A stretch of DNA of 64,000 nt from CAZYTM01 sp964649725 (lineage in GTDB: Bacteria; Desulfobacterota; Desulfuromonadia; Geobacterales; Geobacteraceae). This document shows positions 26,211 to 34,378 of this stretch, in pieces (the first letter of the stretch is position 1; each line of letters starts with the position of its first letter). Location of the stretch: assembly GCA_964649725.1 (NCBI GenBank), contig CAZYTM010000001.1, forward strand, positions 496,001 to 560,000, written 5' to 3'. The notes beneath the pieces are model-generated. The model made no database searches, was not told where the DNA came from, and worked only from the letters and a program-made list of their open reading frames with translations. Position numbers and translations under genes: made by a program.

Positions 26211-26239
26211 TGGGACTGGTAAGCCAGTCCCATTTATTT
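26211..26239 (+). terminator. Terminator of the 6S-like RNA
   Basis: A perfect 9-bp stem TGGGACTGG / CCAGTCCCA with a TAAG loop is followed by TTTATTTT. It ends the small RNA and separates it from the next gene. Confidence 0.85.
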
Positions 26240-26295
26240 TGAGGTTAGCCTTCAATTCTGTTGCCAGAATTTTTATTGGACGGGAGCATGGGCAA

Positions 26296-27369
26296 ATGCA
26301 CTTGCAGCCAACACTATGCCCGGAAGTACGGGAGTATCTCCTTGCTTCTATGATGGCTGGTGGAGTTTTAAAAGACTTAGATCTGACATCACGAATAGAG
26401 CGTTTAAGGAAGCGCTATGCTGAGTATCTGGCCTGCTACCCATTTGGTCTATGGGCGCCAGGACTCTGCATCGACAACAGGATGCGCAGCTACACCGAAC
26501 TGCTACTGCCAGTATCTGAAATCCAGAGGGGGCTACAGCGTCTACTTGCAGTGACACTGAGCTACCGTCCAGCGCCTGCCTCGCTGGTGATATTAGCTGC
26601 TACGACGTGGCTCGACCTGGTCGTCAGGCTGCAGCCGTTTGTTACCAATGCAAATCCGGCAGAATTACTACAAAAACTGCAATTTGATCAGGATTTTAGG
26701 CGCACTTTTCTCTTTGCTTTATTGGTACCAAGGTATCATGGCGGTGGGTTTTACCGCTATAATTGTCAGCAGCTTTTTTTACAGGATTGGTTGCAGGATT
26801 GGTTGCGGCAGAGTAGATCAGGGGGGGTGAATTTTCGTTGCCTTGATGCTGCATGTGGCAATGGAACCGGCACATATGGTCTGATGAAACTATTACTTGA
26901 TAGTGGGTTCGCTCCGGACGAGTTGGATGTTCATGGTACAACCCTTGAACCGCTTGAACTGGTGGCGGCAGCTCATTGTTACTATCCACACGATACAGAT
27001 TTGGAGGAAACAACAACTCGCTTCGTAAGTCAATTGTTAGCTATCGGCGCGGGGAGCAAGATAAAATTTTATCAGGAAGACTTGTTGCGGCTACCGGTAG
27101 AAAAAGAGGAAGGTTATCATCTTATTCTCTGCAACGGGATTCTCGGTGGGCCTTTTCTGCCTGATTCGGTGGGGGTCGGCGCGGTGGTAAAGAGTTTGGC
27201 AGCCAGACTCAACCCGGGTGGCCTGTTGCTGGCAGCAAACAGGTTTCATGAAGGGTGGCTGAAGCAAATGCCAAATAAAACCCTGGCCGAGATCTTTCAA
27301 ATTGCCGGGCTTGAATTAGTTGCTCAAGAGGATGGGGTGATTGGGAGAAAACAGCTGACAAATTTCTAG
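26296..27369 (+). CDS. SAM-dependent methyltransferase-like protein
   Basis: About 357 residues. The second half has a class I methyltransferase core: motif I LDAACGNGTGTYG, an acidic residue in TTLEPLELVAAAH at the end of strand 2, YHLILCNGILGGPF as motif IV, and LNPGGLLLAANRF as a later strand. The first half is helical with no recognised domain. The substrate is unknown. The ATG at 26296 follows CGGGAG by 9 nt; an upstream start at 26239 would overlap the terminator. It converges on the FabH-like gene and overlaps it by 4 bp. Confidence 0.75.
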   Translation: MHLQPTLCPEVREYLLASMMAGGVLKDLDLTSRIERLRKRYAEYLACYPFGLWAPGLCIDNRMRSYTELLLPVSEIQRGLQRLLAVTLSYRPAPASLVILAATTWLDLVVRLQPFVTNANPAELLQKLQFDQDFRRTFLFALLVPRYHGGGFYRYNCQQLFLQDWLQDWLRQSRSGGVNFRCLDAACGNGTGTYGLMKLLLDSGFAPDELDVHGTTLEPLELVAAAHCYYPHDTDLEETTTRFVSQLLAIGAGSKIKFYQEDLLRLPVEKEEGYHLILCNGILGGPFLPDSVGVGAVVKSLAARLNPGGLLLAANRFHEGWLKQMPNKTLAEIFQIAGLELVAQEDGVIGRKQLTNF

Positions 27370-28346
27370 AACTGGATAAGTATACCACCCCATGATAGCC
27401 CGCCGCCAAAGCCCATCATTAAGACTAAATGGCCAGGCTTGATGATACCATTTCGTAGATTTTCATTAAGTGCCAGCCCTACTGACGCAGCTGCGGTGTT
27501 GCCGTATCGGTCAAGATTTAGAAGAAACTTTTCCTTGGCTATGCCGTTCTTTTTTGAAATAAAGTCTATAATCCGAACATTTGCCTGGTGAGGAATAATA
27601 TAGTCGAGTTCGGCTGGTTTAATACCAGCCTGGCTAGTTACATCTTCAATGATCTGTGGGATAACATCGGTGGCAAATATAAAGACTTTTTTACCATCCA
27701 TCTTGAAGGTATTCTCTTTAGCCGCAATGGTCTCAACAGTAATAGGCTGGCGTGAGCCGGACGACGGGACCTGGATCAACTCCCAGCCGTTACCGTCACT
27801 CTTAATGATACTGGCAATTATTCCTTTTCTGTTGCTAGTGGCGCCAAGAATGATTGCTCCGGCTCCGTCACCGAACAGAGGGCAGGTACCTTTGTCCTGG
27901 AAATCTAGAATCTTGGAATAAGTATCAGCCCCAATAACCAAAACTTTCTTGTATTTACCTGACTTGATAAAATTGTCTGCTGTCTCCACGGCATAGACGA
28001 AACTGCTGCAAACGGCATTCATATCAAAGGCAAATGCATTGCTTGCGCCGATATTTTTCTGTACCATGCAGGCAGTGGAGGGGAGTATCATATCAGCCGT
28101 TGAGGTGCCGATGAGTATGCAATCTATTTCTTTCGGGTCTATTCCACCACTTTTCAAGGCATCTAGGGCTGCTGCCGTGGCTAAGTCAGATGTCGATTCG
28201 TGGTCGGCAACAAATCGTCGTTCTCTGATGCCGGTGCGTGAGGATATCCAGGTGTCAGCATCTTCTACAAGATAAGAGAAGAAATCATTAGTAACTATCC
28301 GGTCAGGTACTTTACCCCCTGTTGCCAATACCTCTGTATAGATCAT
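27366..28346 (-). CDS. fabH: 3-oxoacyl-ACP synthase III (FabH-type)
   Basis: A KAS III enzyme of 326 residues that condenses acyl-CoA with malonyl-ACP. The catalytic triad is visible: Cys in NAVCSSFVYA, His in PHQANVRI and Asn in YGNTAAAS. The GFGGGLSWGG end is typical. It stands alone rather than in a fab operon, so it may serve a special lipid or secondary product, or be an extra fabH. It overlaps the convergent methyltransferase by 4 bp. Confidence 0.9.
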   Translation of the reverse strand: MIYTEVLATGGKVPDRIVTNDFFSYLVEDADTWISSRTGIRERRFVADHESTSDLATAAALDALKSGGIDPKEIDCILIGTSTADMILPSTACMVQKNIGASNAFAFDMNAVCSSFVYAVETADNFIKSGKYKKVLVIGADTYSKILDFQDKGTCPLFGDGAGAIILGATSNRKGIIASIIKSDGNGWELIQVPSSGSRQPITVETIAAKENTFKMDGKKVFIFATDVIPQIIEDVTSQAGIKPAELDYIIPHQANVRIIDFISKKNGIAKEKFLLNLDRYGNTAAASVGLALNENLRNGIIKPGHLVLMMGFGGGLSWGGILIQF

Positions 28347-28699
28347 GGTGAAACCCCTTGCTATTTACTTAAATTCAAAAATGCCCCTAGATTATGGGCT
28401 TTAATTAAATTATGAATATCCTTCTTTATCTCATATCTTCCGGCTTTTTGTCAAAACATTTCCGAAAATTAAGAAGCCTAAATTTAGTAATGATTTTAGA
28501 TAATTCATCAAGTATCTGAAGTCTCCCATATGATGTATCCAGGCTAACTTAAAGACGGTTTCAGGTTAAATTGTCAGAAATCATATGCCGATGATCAAAG
28601 TTATAAATAATTTATAATGCCAAAAATGCTAAATATTTGTATAACAGTATTATCAATTTAATATTGTGCAATAATCCGAGTTTTGCTAAAAGTACAGTA
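28347..28699. other. Intergenic region with divergent promoters
   Basis: About 350 bp of A+T-rich sequence between the divergent FabH-type gene and the small HEAT gene. I see no clear promoter pair, hairpin or small gene. The frame of the next gene extends back to 28637 without a ribosome site. Confidence 0.4.
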
Positions 28700-29281
28700 A
28701 TGAATAGTATGACAATAGAAAAAAGAAGAAATTCTCTGATTGCACTATTGAAAGATCCTGACGAAGAGGTGCGAAATTCTGCATCTGCTTCTCTGGAAAT
28801 ATTGGAAGGCCTAGCCTCGCTCGATGAAGTGCTGCAGAATTTGAAGAAGGGGGATATCCCTGCCAAAATAAGGGCTATCTATGCACTCGGTCAGATCGGC
28901 GGAAGTAAGGTTGTTCCACCTCTAATTTATTGCATTACCAGGCCAGAGGAAGATTTGAAAGCTGCTGCCATTGAGGTTTTAGGTCATCTTGCTCCACCTG
29001 CTGCGCTTGAGCCTTTGTTGAAAAAGCTTCAGGAACCTAATCCTGGCTTGCAGGCAAAAGCTATTGTGGCAATCGGAAATTTCAAGGATGATAGGGTGGT
29101 GCAAGCTTTGTTGCCATTTCTTGATGCCAACGATGGTCTGCTTGAAGCGGAAGCGGCTATTGCCCTAAGCAGGGTGGGTGGGGTAGGACTGGAAGAAAAA
29201 TTACTCAATTTGCTGCAGTCTCCTCATGGTTCAACCCGTAAGGCAGCAGCTACTGCTCTGGCACTTCTGCCGATCGAATAG
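28700..29281 (+). CDS. HEAT-repeat protein
   Basis: A 193-residue all-helical protein with five or so HEAT/PBS-lyase-like repeats, for example DPDEEVRNSASASLEIL, DIPAKIRAIYALGQIGG and EEDLKAAAIEVLGHLA, each with a central Ala-rich helix. Such repeats make protein-binding solenoids. The start ATG at 28700 lacks a strong ribosome site. It converges on the HD-GYP gene, which stands next to a second HEAT protein, so the three may work in one signalling pathway. Confidence 0.8.
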   Translation: MNSMTIEKRRNSLIALLKDPDEEVRNSASASLEILEGLASLDEVLQNLKKGDIPAKIRAIYALGQIGGSKVVPPLIYCITRPEEDLKAAAIEVLGHLAPPAALEPLLKKLQEPNPGLQAKAIVAIGNFKDDRVVQALLPFLDANDGLLEAEAAIALSRVGGVGLEEKLLNLLQSPHGSTRKAAATALALLPIE

Positions 29282-29323
29282 TCTATTCTCAGGACAATAA
29301 CCCTCTCCAGATCATTGATGTAT

Positions 29324-30691
29324 TCAGTTCAAATAGCTGCTGACGTCGATATTTTTCAATAATGGATCAACGATAGCTACGATCTCCGCATAGCTTGTTC
29401 CGCTTTCATCAACTAATTGCTGCACAACGGGTGCTTCCATATGCTTGCCATGACCGTCTATGATCACTTTTACAACCGGAGCATCGGTATGCCCGGCCGG
29501 ATTCGGTCTGAAAACCACGGCAATCTCGTTGTTATCTAGCCTGACCAGAGTCCCTACAGGATATTTCCCCATCAGCGTGAGGAAGGTGCCGACCAGCTTG
29601 CTGTTCAAGTAACTGCCGGCCAGCTTGCGAATCTCATCGAGAGCTGCCTTCGGGTTGAGTGGGTGTTGGTAGGTACGTAGAGTGGTGATGGCGTCGTAGC
29701 AGTCTGCAACAGCTATTATCTCGCTCATGGTGGTGAAGGGGAGTTGTCTAGCCCATTCGGGGTAGCCCTGGCGATTGTGACGTATATGGTGACCTAGTAC
29801 GGCCTGTGCCACATGCGAATTTATCCCTTCCATCTCGTTGATGATCTTGGCGCCACTCTCCGGGTGCTGTTTCATCTGTTCAAATTCTGATGCAGAAAGT
29901 TTGCCCGGCTTGTTGAGGATCGATTTGTCGATCCTGGTCTTGCCGATGTCATGCAGGAAACCTGCAATGCCAAGTTCTTCGATCTCCTCCCGCTTCATGT
30001 TCAAGGTGGCGCCGAGCGCCATGGCTAGCACGCCGACATTGACGCTGTGATTGAAGGTATAGTTGTCGTAATCCTTGATCATGGCAAGCCCGAGCAGAGT
30101 GGTCGGGTCCTGGATAGTCAAGGTGACCAGGTTGTTCACAACGGCAATAATTTTCGAACTGCTGGGGATTCGCCCCTTCTCGATGTCACGAAATACTCCG
30201 CGGATGGCAGTCAAGGCGCGGTTGTAGGTTTCGCTTGCAACTTCTGGAGGCTCTTCCTGAACCTCTTCGCTGACTGGCTCATTCTGATATCTGATTCCGA
30301 GGTGAGGAAGCTTCCCCTCTTCCTGACTCTTTCGCATTTGGTCAGCATTAGCTTTGCCGGCCAGTAAGTTGATGAACTGGCTCAACTCATCCAGTGGAAT
30401 GCCTCGTGCAAACTTAACACCGCTGATTTCCCGCTCACTGAGACGAGCAGCAAGTTCGTTGGCCGAGGCAAAAGGGGTGACGAAAAGGTGTTCCTCGACA
30501 AATAGTACTTCGTCGATAACGCCAATGTTCAGTTCGGTTGCAGCCTGTAAATGTTCGCGCAGGATGGTAAACAGTTCCTGCAGAGGTTGCGAGACAGCTG
30601 GATGGCCAACAGGATAAAAGCTCATCCCTTTGCTGGCACCTGCCAGCAACATGGTCAGCCGCTGTGCAGTCTGTTGTGAAATATCAGTCAT
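29324..30691 (-). CDS. HD-GYP domain c-di-GMP phosphodiesterase-like protein
   Basis: A 455-residue protein. Its C-terminal half carries an HD-GYP domain: NHSVNVGVLAMALG, LHDIGKTRI, HPESGAKI, GHHIRHNRQGYP and DCYDAITTLRTY. HD-GYP enzymes break down cyclic di-GMP. The N-terminal 120 residues form a domain with a GMSFYPVGHP motif that recurs in the HEAT protein encoded just upstream. No membrane segment is present. It overlaps that upstream gene by 8 bp, which implies translational coupling. Confidence 0.9.
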   Translation of the reverse strand: MTDISQQTAQRLTMLLAGASKGMSFYPVGHPAVSQPLQELFTILREHLQAATELNIGVIDEVLFVEEHLFVTPFASANELAARLSEREISGVKFARGIPLDELSQFINLLAGKANADQMRKSQEEGKLPHLGIRYQNEPVSEEVQEEPPEVASETYNRALTAIRGVFRDIEKGRIPSSSKIIAVVNNLVTLTIQDPTTLLGLAMIKDYDNYTFNHSVNVGVLAMALGATLNMKREEIEELGIAGFLHDIGKTRIDKSILNKPGKLSASEFEQMKQHPESGAKIINEMEGINSHVAQAVLGHHIRHNRQGYPEWARQLPFTTMSEIIAVADCYDAITTLRTYQHPLNPKAALDEIRKLAGSYLNSKLVGTFLTLMGKYPVGTLVRLDNNEIAVVFRPNPAGHTDAPVVKVIIDGHGKHMEAPVVQQLVDESGTSYAEIVAIVDPLLKNIDVSSYLN

Positions 30692-32315
30692 ATGTAGCCT
30701 CGGCCAGTCTTTCTATATTGTCTACCGCCTCGGCGCAGCTTCTACCAAGTCGTCCACCGCGGGCCGCCCTCTCATTTAAAGCACCAAGGGCAGATTCATC
30801 GCCGAGTTGGCCTAACGCAATTGCTGCATACACCTTCAATTCTTCACCCTTTCCCCAGGCCAGCCAGTGGGTGCTGGTCAACAATCCTAAGAGGTGCGGG
30901 GTGGCCCTACGGTCACCGATTCGGCCGATTGCCTGCAGTGCCTCCAACTTGAGGGCTATCGTGCCAAGGAATAGGTCCCGCTCGGCAATGATATCTATGA
31001 GGGGTTGGACGGCCAGCTGGCTTTTCATGATACCGAGCGATAGGACAGCCTGCTGGACAATCCCAGGGTCCTTGTCTTTCAACAGAGCAATGATAATTGC
31101 TTCGGCATCTTTTCCGCCGATCTTTACCAGGGTACGAATTGTCTCCTTGCGGACCCTTTCGTCACGGTGCATGGAAGTTTTCTTCAATTCAGAGAGGGAG
31201 CTTCTATGGCTGATTTCGCCGAGGATAGCGACGATATTCCGTACCACATACCAGCGGTCGTCCTGCAACATGGTGAGGAGTGCCGGGATGGCTGCCGGGC
31301 CGATTTTAATCAGTGCTGTTGCCAAAGCCTTTCTGGCGAACAGACCATCGGCCACGCAAAGGCGCTGAATGATGACATACGCCACCTTGGTGCCAAGTTG
31401 ATGAAGTATGGCATAGTAGTGCTCTTGCTCCTTGCAGTCGCGGTCAGTCAATTGATCAAGGATGAAATCAGTCATCTTGCCGCTGGTGAGCTGTTCAAAG
31501 GTAAAGAGTGCATATTCCCGCTGCACGGAACTTCTTGTCTCGTCGTTGCCATGGAGCTGAAGCAGCTCTATAGCCGAAAAAAGCTCATTAAATTCGCCAT
31601 TTTCCTTTAATTCATCTGCTTTTGCCGCAACCACTCCAGCAAGTTTCAGATATGCATTGTCGTCTCTCTCCTGGTCAAGCGCAAGCAGCATACTTGCAAA
31701 AGAGAGCTCAGTTTGTTCCTGTTGCGGCAATGCCATTGCCAGAGCAGTTTCTGCCAGTCCAGCAAGAGGATCGTCATCTTCCTCGCCAGCTTCGAGAGAA
31801 TCTGCCCCCTTTTCCTGTTCCATGGATTGACGCTTTTCCAGAATAACCGAGAGGTCGATCTCATTGGTCCAGATTGATGCAATAGCCTGCTTAGACATCA
31901 TGCTTTCTATGCCGCCGGATGACTGAATCTTCTGTGGTTCTAGGGTAAGGAGTCGTAAAAAGAGTCGCAGGTCACGCAAGGTAAGGTCGGCCAACAGGGT
32001 GAGCCGCTGGATACGCCGGATAAAGAGCTCTTTGGCCAGCGCTTGTACCATAGGGTTGGGTTCTATCGGTGCGCCACCATTGTTTGAAGTAAAACCGTTG
32101 CGGGTAATGACCAGAAAAAGTTCTTCCCCGTTCATGACGCTAAGGAGGGTACTGTAAGCGTGTTTCTGCGTCTCGTTGCGTAACGGGTGCCCTTTTGGAT
32201 AAAAGCTGATCGCTTTCATCGCCTTGTACATATCGGCAAGCGCATTTCCGCAACGGTGAGCCGACTCGTCAAAAGGTTTAACGAGTTTCAGAAAAGGGTC
32301 TTTTGTGGAGCTCAT
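30684..32315 (-). CDS. HEAT-repeat protein coupled to HD-GYP
   Basis: A 543-residue protein. The N-terminal 130 residues contain AISFYPKGHP and a pattern shared with the N-terminus of the HD-GYP protein. The C-terminal 230 residues hold HEAT repeats: GPAAIPALLTMLQDDRWYV, DERVRKETIRTLVKIGG, DPGIVQQAVLSLGIM and others. It is likely a scaffold or adaptor for the HD-GYP partner encoded next. It begins MSSTKDPF, 198 bp from the divergent radA. Confidence 0.8.
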   Translation of the reverse strand: MSSTKDPFLKLVKPFDESAHRCGNALADMYKAMKAISFYPKGHPLRNETQKHAYSTLLSVMNGEELFLVITRNGFTSNNGGAPIEPNPMVQALAKELFIRRIQRLTLLADLTLRDLRLFLRLLTLEPQKIQSSGGIESMMSKQAIASIWTNEIDLSVILEKRQSMEQEKGADSLEAGEEDDDPLAGLAETALAMALPQQEQTELSFASMLLALDQERDDNAYLKLAGVVAAKADELKENGEFNELFSAIELLQLHGNDETRSSVQREYALFTFEQLTSGKMTDFILDQLTDRDCKEQEHYYAILHQLGTKVAYVIIQRLCVADGLFARKALATALIKIGPAAIPALLTMLQDDRWYVVRNIVAILGEISHRSSLSELKKTSMHRDERVRKETIRTLVKIGGKDAEAIIIALLKDKDPGIVQQAVLSLGIMKSQLAVQPLIDIIAERDLFLGTIALKLEALQAIGRIGDRRATPHLLGLLTSTHWLAWGKGEELKVYAAIALGQLGDESALGALNERAARGGRLGRSCAEAVDNIERLAEATYD

Positions 32316-32444
32316 TTGGTCTCCGACAAGACAAGAAGAATCTGGACGAGTTGCATGGCAATAAGTTTAAATTTTATCGCATGAACAAATTCATTGTCAA
32401 ACGAATAACTGGCGCAACAGATAAATTACATCGTTGCCGTCAAG

Positions 32445-32473
32445 TTGACACGTTCAGACAAAGAAGCTACTAT
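32445..32473 (+). promoter_or_regulatory. Sigma-70-type promoter of radA
   Basis: A perfect -35 TTGACA (32445-32450), a 17-bp spacer and -10 TACTAT (32468-32473), about 40 bp ahead of the radA start. Confidence 0.8.
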
Positions 32474-32513
32474 CGCACCGTATCTATTATTATAACAGTA
32501 GAAAGGTTAATCT

Positions 32514-33860
32514 GTGAAGCAGAAGAATATTTATAGCTGCCAGAAGTGTGGCTACCAGTCTGCCAAGTGGCTGGGGAAATGCCCAGACTGTAACACCTGG
32601 AACAGTCTGGTGGAGGAGTCGCTTTGCAGTAGTACTGTGACTGTCCAGGCGCCTAGTGGTGGCATCCCGCAGGCGCTGGTGGATATTGTTGGCGACCAGG
32701 AAATCAGGCAACCGGTTGGGATTTCTGAACTGGACCGGGTTCTCGGCGGTGGACTGGTCAGCGGTTCACTGGTACTGGTTGGAGGCGCTCCGGGTATTGG
32801 TAAATCGACCCTGCTACTACAGGCTCTGGATCAGCTGGCCAAAAGAGTAGGGACGGTACTCTATGTCTCGGGAGAGGAGTCGGCACAACAGGTTAGATTG
32901 CGGAGCAGCAGAATGGGGATCGATTCGCGAGAACTGTTCATCCTTACCGAGACATCACTGGAGAATATTATCAGCCATGTACAACGTCTAAAGCCGCGGG
33001 CGCTGGTGGTTGATTCGATACAGACAGTTTTTACAGCAAACCTGGAATCGGTACCGGGTAGCGTCAGCCAGGTACGGGAGTCGGCTGGCCGGCTGATGCT
33101 GCTGGCCAAGGGGAGCGGTATTCCTATTTTTGTAGTTGGCCATGTGACAAAGGACGGCTCCATCGCCGGGCCGCGAATTCTCGAACATATGGTCGATACG
33201 GTCCTATATTTTGAGGGGGATGCCGGCCATCCATTTCGCATTCTACGGGCGGTAAAAAACCGCTTCGGCTCCACCAACGAGATTGGTGTCTTTGAAATGA
33301 AAGAGGCCGGCCTCTGCGAAGTGCTCAACCCGTCTGAGCTGTTTCTCGCCGAGCGGCCGCTAGGTGTTGCTGGTTCGGTGGTTGTGGCTACGTTAGAGGG
33401 GAGCCGACCGCTGCTGGTAGAGTTGCAGGCGTTGGTTTCTGCATCATCGCTCGGCACTCCACGTCGTACTACCATCGGTGTTGACCATAACCGCCTGGCA
33501 CTTTTGGTGGCTGTTCTGGAGAAGAAGGTCGGCCTCAATCTCCCTTGCCACGACATATTTTTGAATGTTGCTGGCGGAGTGAGACTGACGGAGCCGGCGG
33601 TAGACCTGGGTATGGTGGTTGCTGTCGCCTCTAGCCATCTGGATCGGCCACTCGGGCCGAAGACCCTGCTCCTTGGCGAAGTAGGTCTTGCCGGCGAAGT
33701 GCGCGGGATTACCCAGCCGGAACTGCGGGTCAAAGAGGCTGCCAAGCTGGGGTTCACCAGTTGTGTGCTGCCGGCTGGCAACCTGAAGCAGGTACAGGCT
33801 AATGATATTGAACTGATCGGCGTAAAATCGGTGGAAGAGGTGATGCAGAAAGTTCTGTGA
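32514..33860 (+). CDS. radA: DNA repair protein RadA (Sms)
   Basis: A RecA-like ATPase that helps branch migration in recombinational repair. 448 residues. The N-terminal zinc finger has CQKCG and CPDC; Walker A is GGAPGIGKST; the RadA-specific KNRFGST motif is present; the C-terminal Lon-like domain includes DLGMVVAVASS. The start is GTG after AGAAAGG. It is followed 95 bp later by dksA on the same strand. Confidence 0.97.
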   Translation: MKQKNIYSCQKCGYQSAKWLGKCPDCNTWNSLVEESLCSSTVTVQAPSGGIPQALVDIVGDQEIRQPVGISELDRVLGGGLVSGSLVLVGGAPGIGKSTLLLQALDQLAKRVGTVLYVSGEESAQQVRLRSSRMGIDSRELFILTETSLENIISHVQRLKPRALVVDSIQTVFTANLESVPGSVSQVRESAGRLMLLAKGSGIPIFVVGHVTKDGSIAGPRILEHMVDTVLYFEGDAGHPFRILRAVKNRFGSTNEIGVFEMKEAGLCEVLNPSELFLAERPLGVAGSVVVATLEGSRPLLVELQALVSASSLGTPRRTTIGVDHNRLALLVAVLEKKVGLNLPCHDIFLNVAGGVRLTEPAVDLGMVVAVASSHLDRPLGPKTLLLGEVGLAGEVRGITQPELRVKEAAKLGFTSCVLPAGNLKQVQANDIELIGVKSVEEVMQKVL

Positions 33861-33955
33861 TGGGGGAAGGGTATTGACCGAAGAAATTTTGCTTTACTTA
33901 ATAAGGAAAATCCTTTTTAATATCAGAATGATTTAGCTGTCTCTGGAGAGGGCTT

Positions 33956-34312
33956 ATGGATACAGAAAAAAAAGAACATTTCAGGGCGATCCTGCAGGAT
34001 GAGATGCGTACCCTGATGGAAGAGGCCGGTAAAACGGTCTCGGAAATGACCGCCGATACCACCAATTTCCCTGATCCAAATGATCGGGCGACCCAGGAGT
34101 CTGACCGCAATTTCGAACTGCGAATTAGGGATCGGGAGCGTAAGCTGATCAATAAGATCAAAGAGGCGCTGGAGAGGATTGATGAAGGCTCGTTTGGTAT
34201 CTGCGAACTGTGTGGCGAAGATATCAGCGAGGCGAGGCTGAAGGCCCGCCCGGTCACAACTCTCTGTATTGATTGTAAGATAGAAGAAGAACGCAAAGAA
34301 AAACGTCCCTGA
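33956..34312 (+). CDS. dksA: DksA/TraR-family zinc-finger transcription factor
   Basis: A 118-residue RNA polymerase secondary-channel factor. The N-terminal coiled coil carries the DPNDRAT motif with the two tip Asp residues, and the C-terminal zinc finger has CELCG and CIDC. DksA works with ppGpp in the stringent response. The ATG follows TGGAGAG. This length is shorter than E. coli DksA (151 residues) but normal for the many extra copies in deltaproteobacteria. Confidence 0.93.
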   Translation: MDTEKKEHFRAILQDEMRTLMEEAGKTVSEMTADTTNFPDPNDRATQESDRNFELRIRDRERKLINKIKEALERIDEGSFGICELCGEDISEARLKARPVTTLCIDCKIEEERKEKRP

Positions 34313-34378
34313 CCATACCAAACACCTTGTCTTGCCTCCAGTTACTGGATATAACTAGGAGGTTTCCCCGGAGTCTGG

